64,000 nucleotides of DNA from Thermomonas sp. (GTDB lineage: Bacteria; Pseudomonadota; Gammaproteobacteria; Xanthomonadales; Xanthomonadaceae). Numbering within the stretch: position 1 is the first letter of the stretch; each line of letters opens with the position of its first letter. Under the pieces are notes generated by a model, which worked only from the letters and a program-made list of their open reading frames with translations, was not told the origin of the DNA and did no database searches. The stretch covers positions 186,001-250,000 of the forward strand of contig NZ_JAQSDO010000006.1 in assembly GCF_029945965.1 (NCBI RefSeq), written 5' to 3'. Made by a program: the position numbers and the translations under genes. This document shows positions 57,018 to 64,000 of the stretch, in pieces.

Positions 57018-58004
57018 TTACGCCGAAGCAGGTGGCGCATCACGGGCGTCGCGCGCCTCGTAGGCGTTGACGATGCGCGCCACCAAAGGATGCCGGACCA
57101 CGTCGCGGGATTCGAAGAAGGTGAAGTGCACGCCGTCCACGCCGCGCAGCACCTCGACCGCATCCTTGAGTCCGGACTTCTGGTGCTTGGGCAGATCCAC
57201 CTGGGTCATGTCGCCGGTGACCACCGCGGTGCTGCCGAAGCCGAGCCGGGTCAGGAACATCTTCATCTGTTCGATGCTGGTGTTCTGGGCCTCGTCGAGG
57301 ATCACGAACGCATCGTTGAGGGTGCGGCCGCGCATGTAGGCGAGCGGTGCGATTTCGATGACGTTCTTTTCCAGCAGTCGCGCGACTTTGTCCACGCCGA
57401 GCATTTCGTACAGCGCGTCGTACAGTGGGCGCAAGTACGGGTCGACTTTCTGGCTCAGGTCGCCGGGCAGGAAGCCGAGCTTCTCGCCGGCTTCCACTGC
57501 CGGACGCACCAGGATCAGGCGTTGCACGCGTGCCTGGTTGAGCGCCTCGACCGCCATCGCCACGGCCAGGAAGGTCTTGCCGGTGCCGGCCGGACCCACG
57601 CCGAAATTGATGTCGTGTGTGGCGATCGCATGCAGGTACTTCTGCTGGTTGTCACCGCGTCCGCGCACGGTGCCACGCTTGACCCGCACAGCTATCTCCT
57701 GCGGCACGTAATCCATCGCGGATGACGAGTCGGCAGCGTCGAGCTGAGCACCCAGGTGCAGGTGGATCGCGTGCTCGTCGAGGGTTTCGTCAGCGGCATC
57801 GGCATACAGCTGGTGCAGCACGCGCTCAGTGCGCGCGACCGCGTCGGCATCGCGCCCACTTATGCGGAACACGGTGCCACGATTGGCGATCTCCACGCCC
57901 ATCCGCAGTTCGATCATGCGCAGGTGTGCATCGAACGGGCCTGACATATTCGCCAAGCGTTCGATGTCGTCGGGTTCCAGGGTGAAATCACGTTGGGTCT
58001 GCAT
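57018..58004 (-). CDS. phoH: PhoH-family ATPase (YbeZ)
   Basis: A 328-residue ATPase of the PhoH/YbeZ type: an N-terminal KH-like region (about 1-90), then a RecA-like domain with Walker A GPAGTGKT, LVRPAVEAGEKLGFLPGD and Walker B VILDEAQN. It acts with YbeY in RNA metabolism. The ATG at 58004 is chosen because the upstream stretch is unlike the family. It is followed directly by ybeY. Confidence 0.95.
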   Translation of the reverse strand: MQTQRDFTLEPDDIERLANMSGPFDAHLRMIELRMGVEIANRGTVFRISGRDADAVARTERVLHQLYADAADETLDEHAIHLHLGAQLDAADSSSAMDYVPQEIAVRVKRGTVRGRGDNQQKYLHAIATHDINFGVGPAGTGKTFLAVAMAVEALNQARVQRLILVRPAVEAGEKLGFLPGDLSQKVDPYLRPLYDALYEMLGVDKVARLLEKNVIEIAPLAYMRGRTLNDAFVILDEAQNTSIEQMKMFLTRLGFGSTAVVTGDMTQVDLPKHQKSGLKDAVEVLRGVDGVHFTFFESRDVVRHPLVARIVNAYEARDARDAPPASA

Positions 58005-58165
58005 CTGCACAGAGTAGCGTTCTGGCCACGGCGTGGCCATCCGAGCCCGGTCCCGCTGAACTGTTACTGGGGCGACAAGAATCAGTTGCAGCATGCAGTG
58101 GCGCGCAATCCTGCGTTTCCGAAAACGATTTGACTGAGGCGCCTGGACTGACGCGCCTTGCCTGA

Positions 58166-58738
58166 TCAGGCTGCGGGAGGCAGTCCGAGTTCGCGCCGCA
58201 TCCTCGCCACATCCAGCCGCCTCAGCACGCGCGGCAGGTTGATCCAGACCAGGTGGTAGCCGTAACCACCGCGAATCATTTCGCGCTCGGCATCGGCCTC
58301 GCTCCAGCCCTGTACGACCATGCGATAGGCCGCGACCATCAGGCCAGTGCGGTCGGCGCCGTGGGTGCAGTGAATCAGCACGGGTCGCTGCGCCGGGTCG
58401 ATCGTGATGCGCAGTACCTGCAACACCTGTGCCTCATCAATATCCCAGGTGTCGATGCCGATTTGCCGGGTGGCGATATCGGCGCCGGCGAACCACGGTG
58501 GATCGGACTGCGGGCGCAGGTTGACCACGGTATGGATGCCGAGCGCGTGCAGTGTCGAGGCGTCGGGATGACGGGGCAGGGCGGAACGCCAGAGGCCGTC
58601 GTCGACCCGCTGCAGGTTGGGCAGCTGCGCCTGCACCACCGGTTGCGCCCAGTCGACGGGCCGGGTCGCGGCGGGACGAGCAGTGACGCAGCCGGTTAGC
58701 GCCAGGGCCAATGCCAGTGGCAGCAAGGTGTTTCGCAC
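58166..58738 (-). CDS. Lipoprotein tyrosine/dual-specificity phosphatase-like protein
   Basis: A 190-residue protein with a lipobox signal (LALTGC) and a dual-specificity phosphatase-type domain: LGIHTVVNLRPQSD, then the P-loop HCTHGADRTG (CX5R). The cysteine and arginine are present, so it is probably active in the periplasm or outer membrane, on phosphorylated proteins or on another phosphate ester. It sits between miaB and phoH on the same strand, with 161 nt before phoH, and is an insertion in the usual miaB-phoH-ybeY order. Confidence 0.88.
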   Translation of the reverse strand: MRNTLLPLALALALTGCVTARPAATRPVDWAQPVVQAQLPNLQRVDDGLWRSALPRHPDASTLHALGIHTVVNLRPQSDPPWFAGADIATRQIGIDTWDIDEAQVLQVLRITIDPAQRPVLIHCTHGADRTGLMVAAYRMVVQGWSEADAEREMIRGGYGYHLVWINLPRVLRRLDVARMRRELGLPPAA

Positions 58739-58739
58739 G

Positions 58740-60152
58740 TCAGTCCGCCGCCAGCACGCGCCCGCGCAACGAGTTGCTCATTGCCTCGGTAATCAGCACG
58801 TCGATGAACTGGCCAATCAGGCGCGGTGCATCTTGATGTGGAGCCGCGGCGAAATTCACCGGGCGCATGTTCTCGGTCTTGCCGGTCAGTTCGTTCGGAT
58901 CTTTCTTCGACGGACCCTCGACCAGCACCGACTGCACGCTGCCGACCATCGCCTGCGAGATACCGGCGGCATGCGCATTGATGTGCGCCTGCAGCCGCGA
59001 CAGCCGCGCGTGCTTGTCGGTGCCCGAAGTGTCGTCTTCCAGGTCCGCCGCCGGCGTGCCAGGGCGACGCGAGTAGATGAAGGAAAAACTCTGGTCGAAG
59101 CCCACGTCCTCGATCAGCTTCATGGTCTTGTCGAAGTCGGCCTCGGTCTCGCCGGGGAAGCCGACGATGAAGTCCGAAGAGATCGAAATCCCCGGCCGCA
59201 CCGCACGCAGCTTGCGCAACTTCTGCTTGAACTCCAGCGCGGTGTAGCCACGCTTCATCGCTGCCAGTACGCGGTCGCTGCCGGACTGCACCGGTAAATG
59301 CAGGTAATTGGCCAGCTTGGGCACATCGCGATAGGCATCGACCAGTGAGTCGCTGAACTCCAGTGGGTGTGACGTCGTGAAACGGATTCGGCCGATGCCG
59401 TCGATCTCGGCAATCGTGCGGATCAGCAGACCCAGATCGGCAACTTCGCCCTCGCCATACGGCCCGCGATAGGCGTTGACGTTCTGGCCCAGCAGGTTGA
59501 CCTCACGCACACCCTGCGCGGCCAGTTGGGCGACTTCGACTAATACGGACTCGAACGGCCGGCTGATTTCCTCGCCGCGGGTGTAGGGCACCACGCAGAA
59601 ACTGCAGTACTTGCTGCAGCCTTCCATGATCGAGACGAACGCACTGGGGCCGTCCGCGCGCGGTTCAGGCAGGCGGTCGAACTTCTCGATCTCCGGGAAG
59701 CTGATGTCGACCTGCGGAAGCCCGCTTTCACGGCGCTCGCGGATCAGCTCCGGCAGCCGGTGCAGGGTCTGCGGTCCGAACACCAGGTCCACGTAAGGCG
59801 CGCGTTTGACGATGGCGGCGCCTTCCTGGCTCGCCACGCAACCGCCCACGCCGATCAGCACCTTCTCGCCGTTTTTTCTCAGCGACTTCCAGCGGCCGAT
59901 CCGGCTGAAGACTTTGTCTTGGGCTTTTTCGCGGATCGAGCAGGTATTGACCAGGATCACATCAGCTTCTTCGGCGATCGTGGTCAGTTCCATGCCATCG
60001 GACGCTGCCAGCACATCGGCCATCTTGGCCGAGTCGTACTCATTCATCTGGCAGCCGTGGGTCTCGATGAAGAGCTTCTTCGGTGCGTTGGCGGCTTTGG
60101 TGAGGCGCGGGGTCGATGCCGCGGGCGCGGAATCCAGTGTTTCGATGGTCAT
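58740..60152 (-). CDS. miaB: tRNA-2-methylthio-N6-dimethylallyladenosine synthase MiaB
   Basis: A 470-residue radical-SAM methylthiotransferase that adds a methylthio group to i6A37 in tRNA. The N-terminal UPF0004 domain carries cluster cysteines ([21 protein letters not shown] and GCVASQEG). The radical-SAM cluster is CSKYCSFC, and a TRAM domain ends the protein (about 405-465). It heads the miaB-phosphatase-phoH-ybeY strand run; the phosphatase gene starts 1 nt after its stop. Confidence 0.97.
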   Translation of the reverse strand: MTIETLDSAPAASTPRLTKAANAPKKLFIETHGCQMNEYDSAKMADVLAASDGMELTTIAEEADVILVNTCSIREKAQDKVFSRIGRWKSLRKNGEKVLIGVGGCVASQEGAAIVKRAPYVDLVFGPQTLHRLPELIRERRESGLPQVDISFPEIEKFDRLPEPRADGPSAFVSIMEGCSKYCSFCVVPYTRGEEISRPFESVLVEVAQLAAQGVREVNLLGQNVNAYRGPYGEGEVADLGLLIRTIAEIDGIGRIRFTTSHPLEFSDSLVDAYRDVPKLANYLHLPVQSGSDRVLAAMKRGYTALEFKQKLRKLRAVRPGISISSDFIVGFPGETEADFDKTMKLIEDVGFDQSFSFIYSRRPGTPAADLEDDTSGTDKHARLSRLQAHINAHAAGISQAMVGSVQSVLVEGPSKKDPNELTGKTENMRPVNFAAAPHQDAPRLIGQFIDVLITEAMSNSLRGRVLAAD

Positions 60153-60355
60153 GCGGGTCTCCGGGGGCGCGGTGGTGAATCCGGGCCGGGTCTAAGGTGC
60201 GCGCGAGCTTAGCAGACGCCGCGGCGGCATTTGGGGCGGCTGCTCTGGCTACCCAACGCTCTGCAAGCGCGGCGCTACGGGCGCGACTGCATTGTGAATA
60301 CGTGCCGCAAAATCAAGAACTTGTAATGATGGTGTGAAGGCGCGAGACTGCGTCC

Positions 60356-61285
60356 ATGAAGCGGGTCGCCACATTCCTGTTGTTGGGCTGCGCGCTGTTG
60401 GCAATGCCGGCAGCGAACGCCATTGCCGGCAATGTCTACCGCTGCGATACCGGCGACGGCAGCACCACCTACTCCAACAAGCGGATCAGTGGCGCCAGCT
60501 GCAAGCTGGTCGGCAGCTACAAGTCACAGCGCACCAAGCCCCGGGCACGCGTGGCGACGGTGTACCCGCCGAAAGCTGCGGCCATGGGCAATGCAACGCC
60601 GCCGGCGACAATTGCGGGATCGCCGGTCACCGCCAGCATTCCGGTCACGCGATCCACGGCCGTCGCGGCCACTCCTGCGCAAGTTGCATCGAGCGCTGGT
60701 CCGCGCCTGATCCGCGGGCAGGTGTATTCCTACGTCAAGGGTGGAATCCGCAACTACACGAGCGCCCGTCCCAAGGGCGCCGCCGGCATCAGCGGACTGC
60801 GCACGATCCAGTACAGCTACATGGAAACCTGCTACGCCTGCGGTGCCAAGCCGGGCGTGAGTTTCGCCAGCGTGCGCCTGAATACCGCGGCCTACCAGGC
60901 AGAAATAGCCACTGCGGCGCGCGAATACGGGGTCGACGAGGCCATCGTCCGCGCGATCATCCATGCCGAATCCGCGTTCAACCCCAACGCGCTGTCGCGG
61001 GTGGGCGCGCAAGGCCTGATGCAACTTATGCCGGCCACCGCGCGCCGGTTCGGGGTCAGCGATGCGTTTGATGCCTCCCAGAACATCAGCGGCGGCGTGA
61101 AGTACCTGTCCTGGCTGCTCAAGCGATTCAACGGCAACCTGACCTTGGCCGCGGCGGGTTACAACGCGGGTGAGGGCGCGGTCGACAAGTACAGCGGCGT
61201 ACCCCCGTACAGTGAGACCCAGCGCTATGTGCAGCGGGTTGGGTTGCTGGCGGAGCGCTATCGCGGGACCTTGGCCGCGCGCTGA
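60356..61285 (+). CDS. Lytic transglycosylase (SLT domain) with N-terminal DUF4124-like region
   Basis: A 309-residue exported protein with a signal peptide (about 1-24). A short DUF4124-type cysteine-containing segment (VYRCDTGDGSTTYSNKRI) is followed by a Thr/Ala/Pro-rich linker and an SLT domain from about residue 185. The catalytic glutamate is in AIIHAESAFNPNALSRVGAQGLMQLMP, with the expected AAAGYNAGEGAV later. It cuts peptidoglycan glycan strands. A second segment with GIRNYTSARP and CYACG lies before the SLT domain. Confidence 0.92.
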   Translation: MKRVATFLLLGCALLAMPAANAIAGNVYRCDTGDGSTTYSNKRISGASCKLVGSYKSQRTKPRARVATVYPPKAAAMGNATPPATIAGSPVTASIPVTRSTAVAATPAQVASSAGPRLIRGQVYSYVKGGIRNYTSARPKGAAGISGLRTIQYSYMETCYACGAKPGVSFASVRLNTAAYQAEIATAAREYGVDEAIVRAIIHAESAFNPNALSRVGAQGLMQLMPATARRFGVSDAFDASQNISGGVKYLSWLLKRFNGNLTLAAAGYNAGEGAVDKYSGVPPYSETQRYVQRVGLLAERYRGTLAAR

Positions 61286-61418
61286 TCCGGGTGTTCCGCG
61301 TGAATGCGGATTGTCGGTTCGTTAAGGCTTCCGTTACACTTCCCCGTCTTTGCGGCATGTCCCCGTGCGTGAGCGCGGTGCGGCAGTCCGTAGCCTTGAT
61401 TTCATTTCGGAGTGCGGG

Positions 61419-62033
61419 ATGACCAACGAAGAGGTCAACACCGGCCGGCGCAGGTTCCTGACCGCGACCACGGCAGTGGTGGGTGCGGTCGGAGCCGGGT
61501 TCGTCGCGGTGCCTTTCATCAAGTCGTGGAGTCCAAGTGCGCGGGCGCGCTTCGCCGGTGCGCCGGTGACCGTGGACATCAGTGCGCTGCCGGAAGGCGC
61601 GCAACTGGTGCTTAACTGGCGTGGCCAGCCGATCTACATAGCACGCCGTACCCCGGCCATGCTCGATGTGATGAAAACTCTCGACAGCACACTGGCCGAT
61701 CCGAATTCGTCCAATGTCGACCAGCAACCGGCCTACGCGCAGAACCCGACCCGTTCGATCAAGCCGGAGATCGCGGTGCTGGTCGGGGTCTGCACCCATC
61801 TGGGGTGCGCCCCTGAGTTCCTGCCGGAAGTTAAGCCGGAACCGTTCGACCCAAACTGGAAGGGCGGTTATTTCTGCCCCTGCCACAAGTCGCGTTACGA
61901 CCTCGCCGGTCGCGTGTTGAAGGGGCAGCCAGCCCCTGCCAACCTGCCCGTGCCGCCGTACCACTTCCAGGACGACAACACCGTGGTCATCGGCGTTGAT
62001 CCCGCTTCCACCCGTAGCGCGGGAGCCGCATAA
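61419..62033 (+). CDS. petA: Ubiquinol-cytochrome c reductase Rieske iron-sulfur subunit
   Basis: A 204-residue Rieske protein of the bc1 complex. A twin-arginine signal anchor (GRRRFLTATTAVVGAVG) is kept as the membrane helix. The [2Fe-2S] ligands are in CTHLGCAP and CPCHKSRYD, with the disulfide cysteines present. The ATG at 61419 precedes the twin-arginine motif; the open frame upstream is not coding. It heads petA-petB-petC. Confidence 0.96.
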   Translation: MTNEEVNTGRRRFLTATTAVVGAVGAGFVAVPFIKSWSPSARARFAGAPVTVDISALPEGAQLVLNWRGQPIYIARRTPAMLDVMKTLDSTLADPNSSNVDQQPAYAQNPTRSIKPEIAVLVGVCTHLGCAPEFLPEVKPEPFDPNWKGGYFCPCHKSRYDLAGRVLKGQPAPANLPVPPYHFQDDNTVVIGVDPASTRSAGAA

Positions 62034-62036
62034 GCC

Positions 62037-63320
62037 ATGGCAAACAAGATCACCCGTACAGCAACCGGCGCCGCAACTACTGTGGCGGACTGGGTCAATG
62101 CGCGCGCACCGGCGCTGATGCCGATGTACCGCAAGCACATGACCGAGTACTACGCGCCGAAGAACTTCAACATCTGGTACATCTTCGGCGTCCTCGCCAC
62201 GGTTGCGATTGCCAACCAGATCATCACCGGCATCTTCCTGACCATGCACTTCAAGCCGAGCGTGGCGGAAGCGTTTGGCTCGATCGAATACATCATGCGC
62301 GACGTGGAGTGGGGCTGGCTGATCCGCTACATGCACAGCACCGGCGCATCATTGCTCTTCGTGGTGATTTACCTGCACATGTTCCGCGGGCTGATGTATG
62401 GCAGCTACCAGAAGCCACGCGAACTGGTCTGGCTGTTGGGCATGGTGATCTACCTGGTGCTGATGGCTGAAGCCTTCATGGGCTACGTGCTGCCGTGGGG
62501 CCAGATGTCCTACTGGGGCGCCAAGGTGATCATTTCGCTGTTCGGTGCGATCCCGGTAATTGGTACCGGCCTGACCGAATGGATCATGGGCGACTTCAAT
62601 CCGGGTGACGCCACCCTCAACCGGTTCTTCGCGCTGCACGTCATCGCAATGCCGTTGGTGCTGTTGCTGTTGATCGTCCTGCACCTGGGTGCACTGCACG
62701 AAGTCGGGTCCAACAACCCCGATGGCGTCGAAATCAAGAAGGGCCCCAAGGGCAACCGCTGGTCGCCAAGTGCGCCCGCGGACGGCGTGCCATTCCACCC
62801 GTACTATACGGTCAAGGACACGTTCTACGTCGGCATCTTCCTGATCATCGCCGCCTTCATCATCTTCTTCGCGCCGACCTTCGGCGGCTGGTTCCTGGAG
62901 CATGACAACTTCACCGTCGCCAACCCGCTGGTGACCCCGGCGCACATCAAGCCGGTGTGGTACTTCACCCCGTACTACGCGATGTTGCGGGTGATCCCCT
63001 CGTTCTTCGGGATCAAGCTGTGGGGCGTGATTGTGATGTTCGGCGCCATCGTGATGCTGTTCCTGGTGCCGTGGCTGGACAAGTCGCCGGTCAAGTCCTA
63101 CCGCTATCGCGGAATGCTGAGCTGGGCGATGCTGCTGATGTTCGCGACCTGTTTCCTGTGGCTGGCAAAGATTGGTGCCGGCCCGGGCACGGACCCGGTC
63201 GAGGCCATCATCGGCCGCGTGCTGACCTTCCTCTATTTCGCCTTCTTCATCACCATGCCGGTATGGACCAAGCTCGACAGGACCAAGCCGGTGCCGGAAC
63301 GGGTGACGATGCATGACTAA
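62037..63320 (+). CDS. petB: Ubiquinol-cytochrome c reductase cytochrome b
   Basis: A 427-residue fused cytochrome b with eight helices expected. The two haem-b ligand pairs come from histidines in the second and fourth helices (RYMHSTGASLLF, FALHVIAMPLVLLLL). The quinol-site PEWY-type region is altered to KPVWYFTPYYAML. It begins 3 nt after petA and overlaps petC by 8 nt. Confidence 0.96.
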   Translation: MANKITRTATGAATTVADWVNARAPALMPMYRKHMTEYYAPKNFNIWYIFGVLATVAIANQIITGIFLTMHFKPSVAEAFGSIEYIMRDVEWGWLIRYMHSTGASLLFVVIYLHMFRGLMYGSYQKPRELVWLLGMVIYLVLMAEAFMGYVLPWGQMSYWGAKVIISLFGAIPVIGTGLTEWIMGDFNPGDATLNRFFALHVIAMPLVLLLLIVLHLGALHEVGSNNPDGVEIKKGPKGNRWSPSAPADGVPFHPYYTVKDTFYVGIFLIIAAFIIFFAPTFGGWFLEHDNFTVANPLVTPAHIKPVWYFTPYYAMLRVIPSFFGIKLWGVIVMFGAIVMLFLVPWLDKSPVKSYRYRGMLSWAMLLMFATCFLWLAKIGAGPGTDPVEAIIGRVLTFLYFAFFITMPVWTKLDRTKPVPERVTMHD

Positions 63321-64000
63321 GAATTTCGCCTCCCGCGCCGCGGTGTTCGCCGCTGGCCTGCTGATCTCGCTGACCGCACTGGCCAGTGAAACCGCAGGCC
63401 TGCAGCAATCGGGTGCCGACCTCGACGACCAGGCCTCACTGCAGCGTGGTGCCCAGCTGTACATGAACTACTGCAGCGGCTGCCATTCGCTGCAATACCT
63501 GCGCTATGCCCGCATCGGCGAGGACCTCGGCCTGACCGAGGACCAGGTGCAGGCCAACTTGAATCTCAACGGCGGCAAGATCGGCGACCACGTGATTTCG
63601 CCGATGACCGAGGCGATGGGCGTGGCCGCGTTCGGCAAGGCGCCGCCGGATCTGAGCGTGATCGCGCGGGTGCGCGGCAGCGACTGGATCTACACCTACC
63701 TCAAGTCGTTCTACCTGGACGAAAGCCGCCCGGTAGGCTGGAACAACAAGCTGTTCGCCAACGCCTCGATGCCAAATCCGTTGTGGGAGCTGCAAGGCCT
63801 GCAACAGCCGGTGCATGGTGAGAAGAACGCATTCGGCGAAACGCCGGTCGAAGGCTTCACGCTGTCGCAGCCGGGCAGCCAGGATGCCGCCCAGTTCGAC
63901 CAGACCGTGCGCGACATCACCGCATTCCTGGAATACGCAGGTGAGCCCGCGGCGCTGAAGCGCCAGAGCATCGGCGTCTGGGTCATCCTGTTCCTGGCGT
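63313..64000 (+). CDS. petC: Cytochrome c1 (petC), 3' end beyond the window
   Basis: The frame opens with ATG at 63313, inside the last codons of petB, and stays open to the window edge (229 codons). A signal peptide (about 1-25) precedes haem motif CSGCH (Cys54, Cys57, His58), and the expected methionine ligand lies in ASMPNPLW. The last visible residues (VWVILFLA) begin the C-terminal membrane anchor, so only the end of the gene is missing. Confidence 0.95.
   Translation, partial: MTKNFASRAAVFAAGLLISLTALASETAGLQQSGADLDDQASLQRGAQLYMNYCSGCHSLQYLRYARIGEDLGLTEDQVQANLNLNGGKIGDHVISPMTEAMGVAAFGKAPPDLSVIARVRGSDWIYTYLKSFYLDESRPVGWNNKLFANASMPNPLWELQGLQQPVHGEKNAFGETPVEGFTLSQPGSQDAAQFDQTVRDITAFLEYAGEPAALKRQSIGVWVILFLA

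Overview
This 64-kb window is ordinary chromosomal DNA from a GC-rich gammaproteobacterium. It is most likely a member of the Lysobacteraceae/Xanthomonadaceae (Lysobacter, Luteimonas, Thermomonas or Pseudoxanthomonas type). The reasons are the protein families with a xanthomonad look (DUF6491 lipoprotein, paired POT and OPT peptide transporters beside M13 and S9 peptidases), the joined ftsY-asmA-mutY-yggX block, the RlmKL fusion and palindromic intergenic repeats typical of that family. Genes are dense and all look intact. I see no phage, insertion sequence, integrase, CRISPR array, rRNA operon or replication origin. A petABC operon shows aerobic respiration through a bc1 complex. Genus assignment is inference.

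Layout. 1-8.6 kb: an AmpD-like amidase, an alpha/beta hydrolase overlapping rlmKL, a PmtA-like methyltransferase, an unknown protein with an HNH endonuclease, an acyl-CoA dehydrogenase and a lipoprotein. 8.7-12.6 kb: a hybrid histidine kinase overlapping a REC-EAL c-di-GMP phosphodiesterase. 12.9 kb: tRNA-Phe with promoter and terminator. 13-17.4 kb: ftsY, an AsmA-like gene, mutY and yggX in one overlapping minus-strand block. 17.4-22.1 kb: rsmD, coaD, a lipoprotein, ferredoxin, ggt and a metallo-hydrolase. 22.1-25.5 kb: a MAPEG protein, upp, and a class III aminotransferase divergent from an Lrp-type regulator, with two long palindromes. 25.5-31.3 kb: queA-tgt-yajC-secD-secF, ending in a strong terminator. 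31.3-38.2 kb: suhB, trmJ, a periplasmic binding protein overlapping a GGDEF-EAL protein, exoD and a CNNM-type transporter. 38.4-41.7 kb: DUF47 regulator and Pit phosphate transporter, a small hypothetical, an ATL DNA-repair protein and a rhomboid protease. 41.9-51.4 kb: M13 peptidase, POT and OPT peptide transporters, S9 peptidase and a DUF819 membrane protein. 51.5-60.2 kb: corA, a DUF4105 protein, corC, a TolB/TPR protein on the opposite strand, ybeY, phoH, a phosphatase and miaB. 60.4-64 kb: a lytic transglycosylase and petABC, with petC cut by the window edge.

How the genes fit together. tRNA and rRNA maturation is heavily represented (rlmKL, rsmD, queA, tgt, trmJ, miaB, ybeY), next to protein export (ftsY, yajC, secD, secF). 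Two separate loci feed into c-di-GMP: a kinase/REC-EAL pair and a binding protein/GGDEF-EAL pair. Peptide breakdown and uptake are grouped at 41.9-50 kb, and Mg/Co handling at 51.5-54.6 kb.

I found no clear undescribed multi-gene system. The best candidates for a second look are the binding-protein/GGDEF-EAL pair, the palindromic repeats placed at gene ends, the dyad in front of the Lrp-type gene, the small DNA-binding ATL protein, and the uncharacterised 357-residue protein next to the HNH gene.
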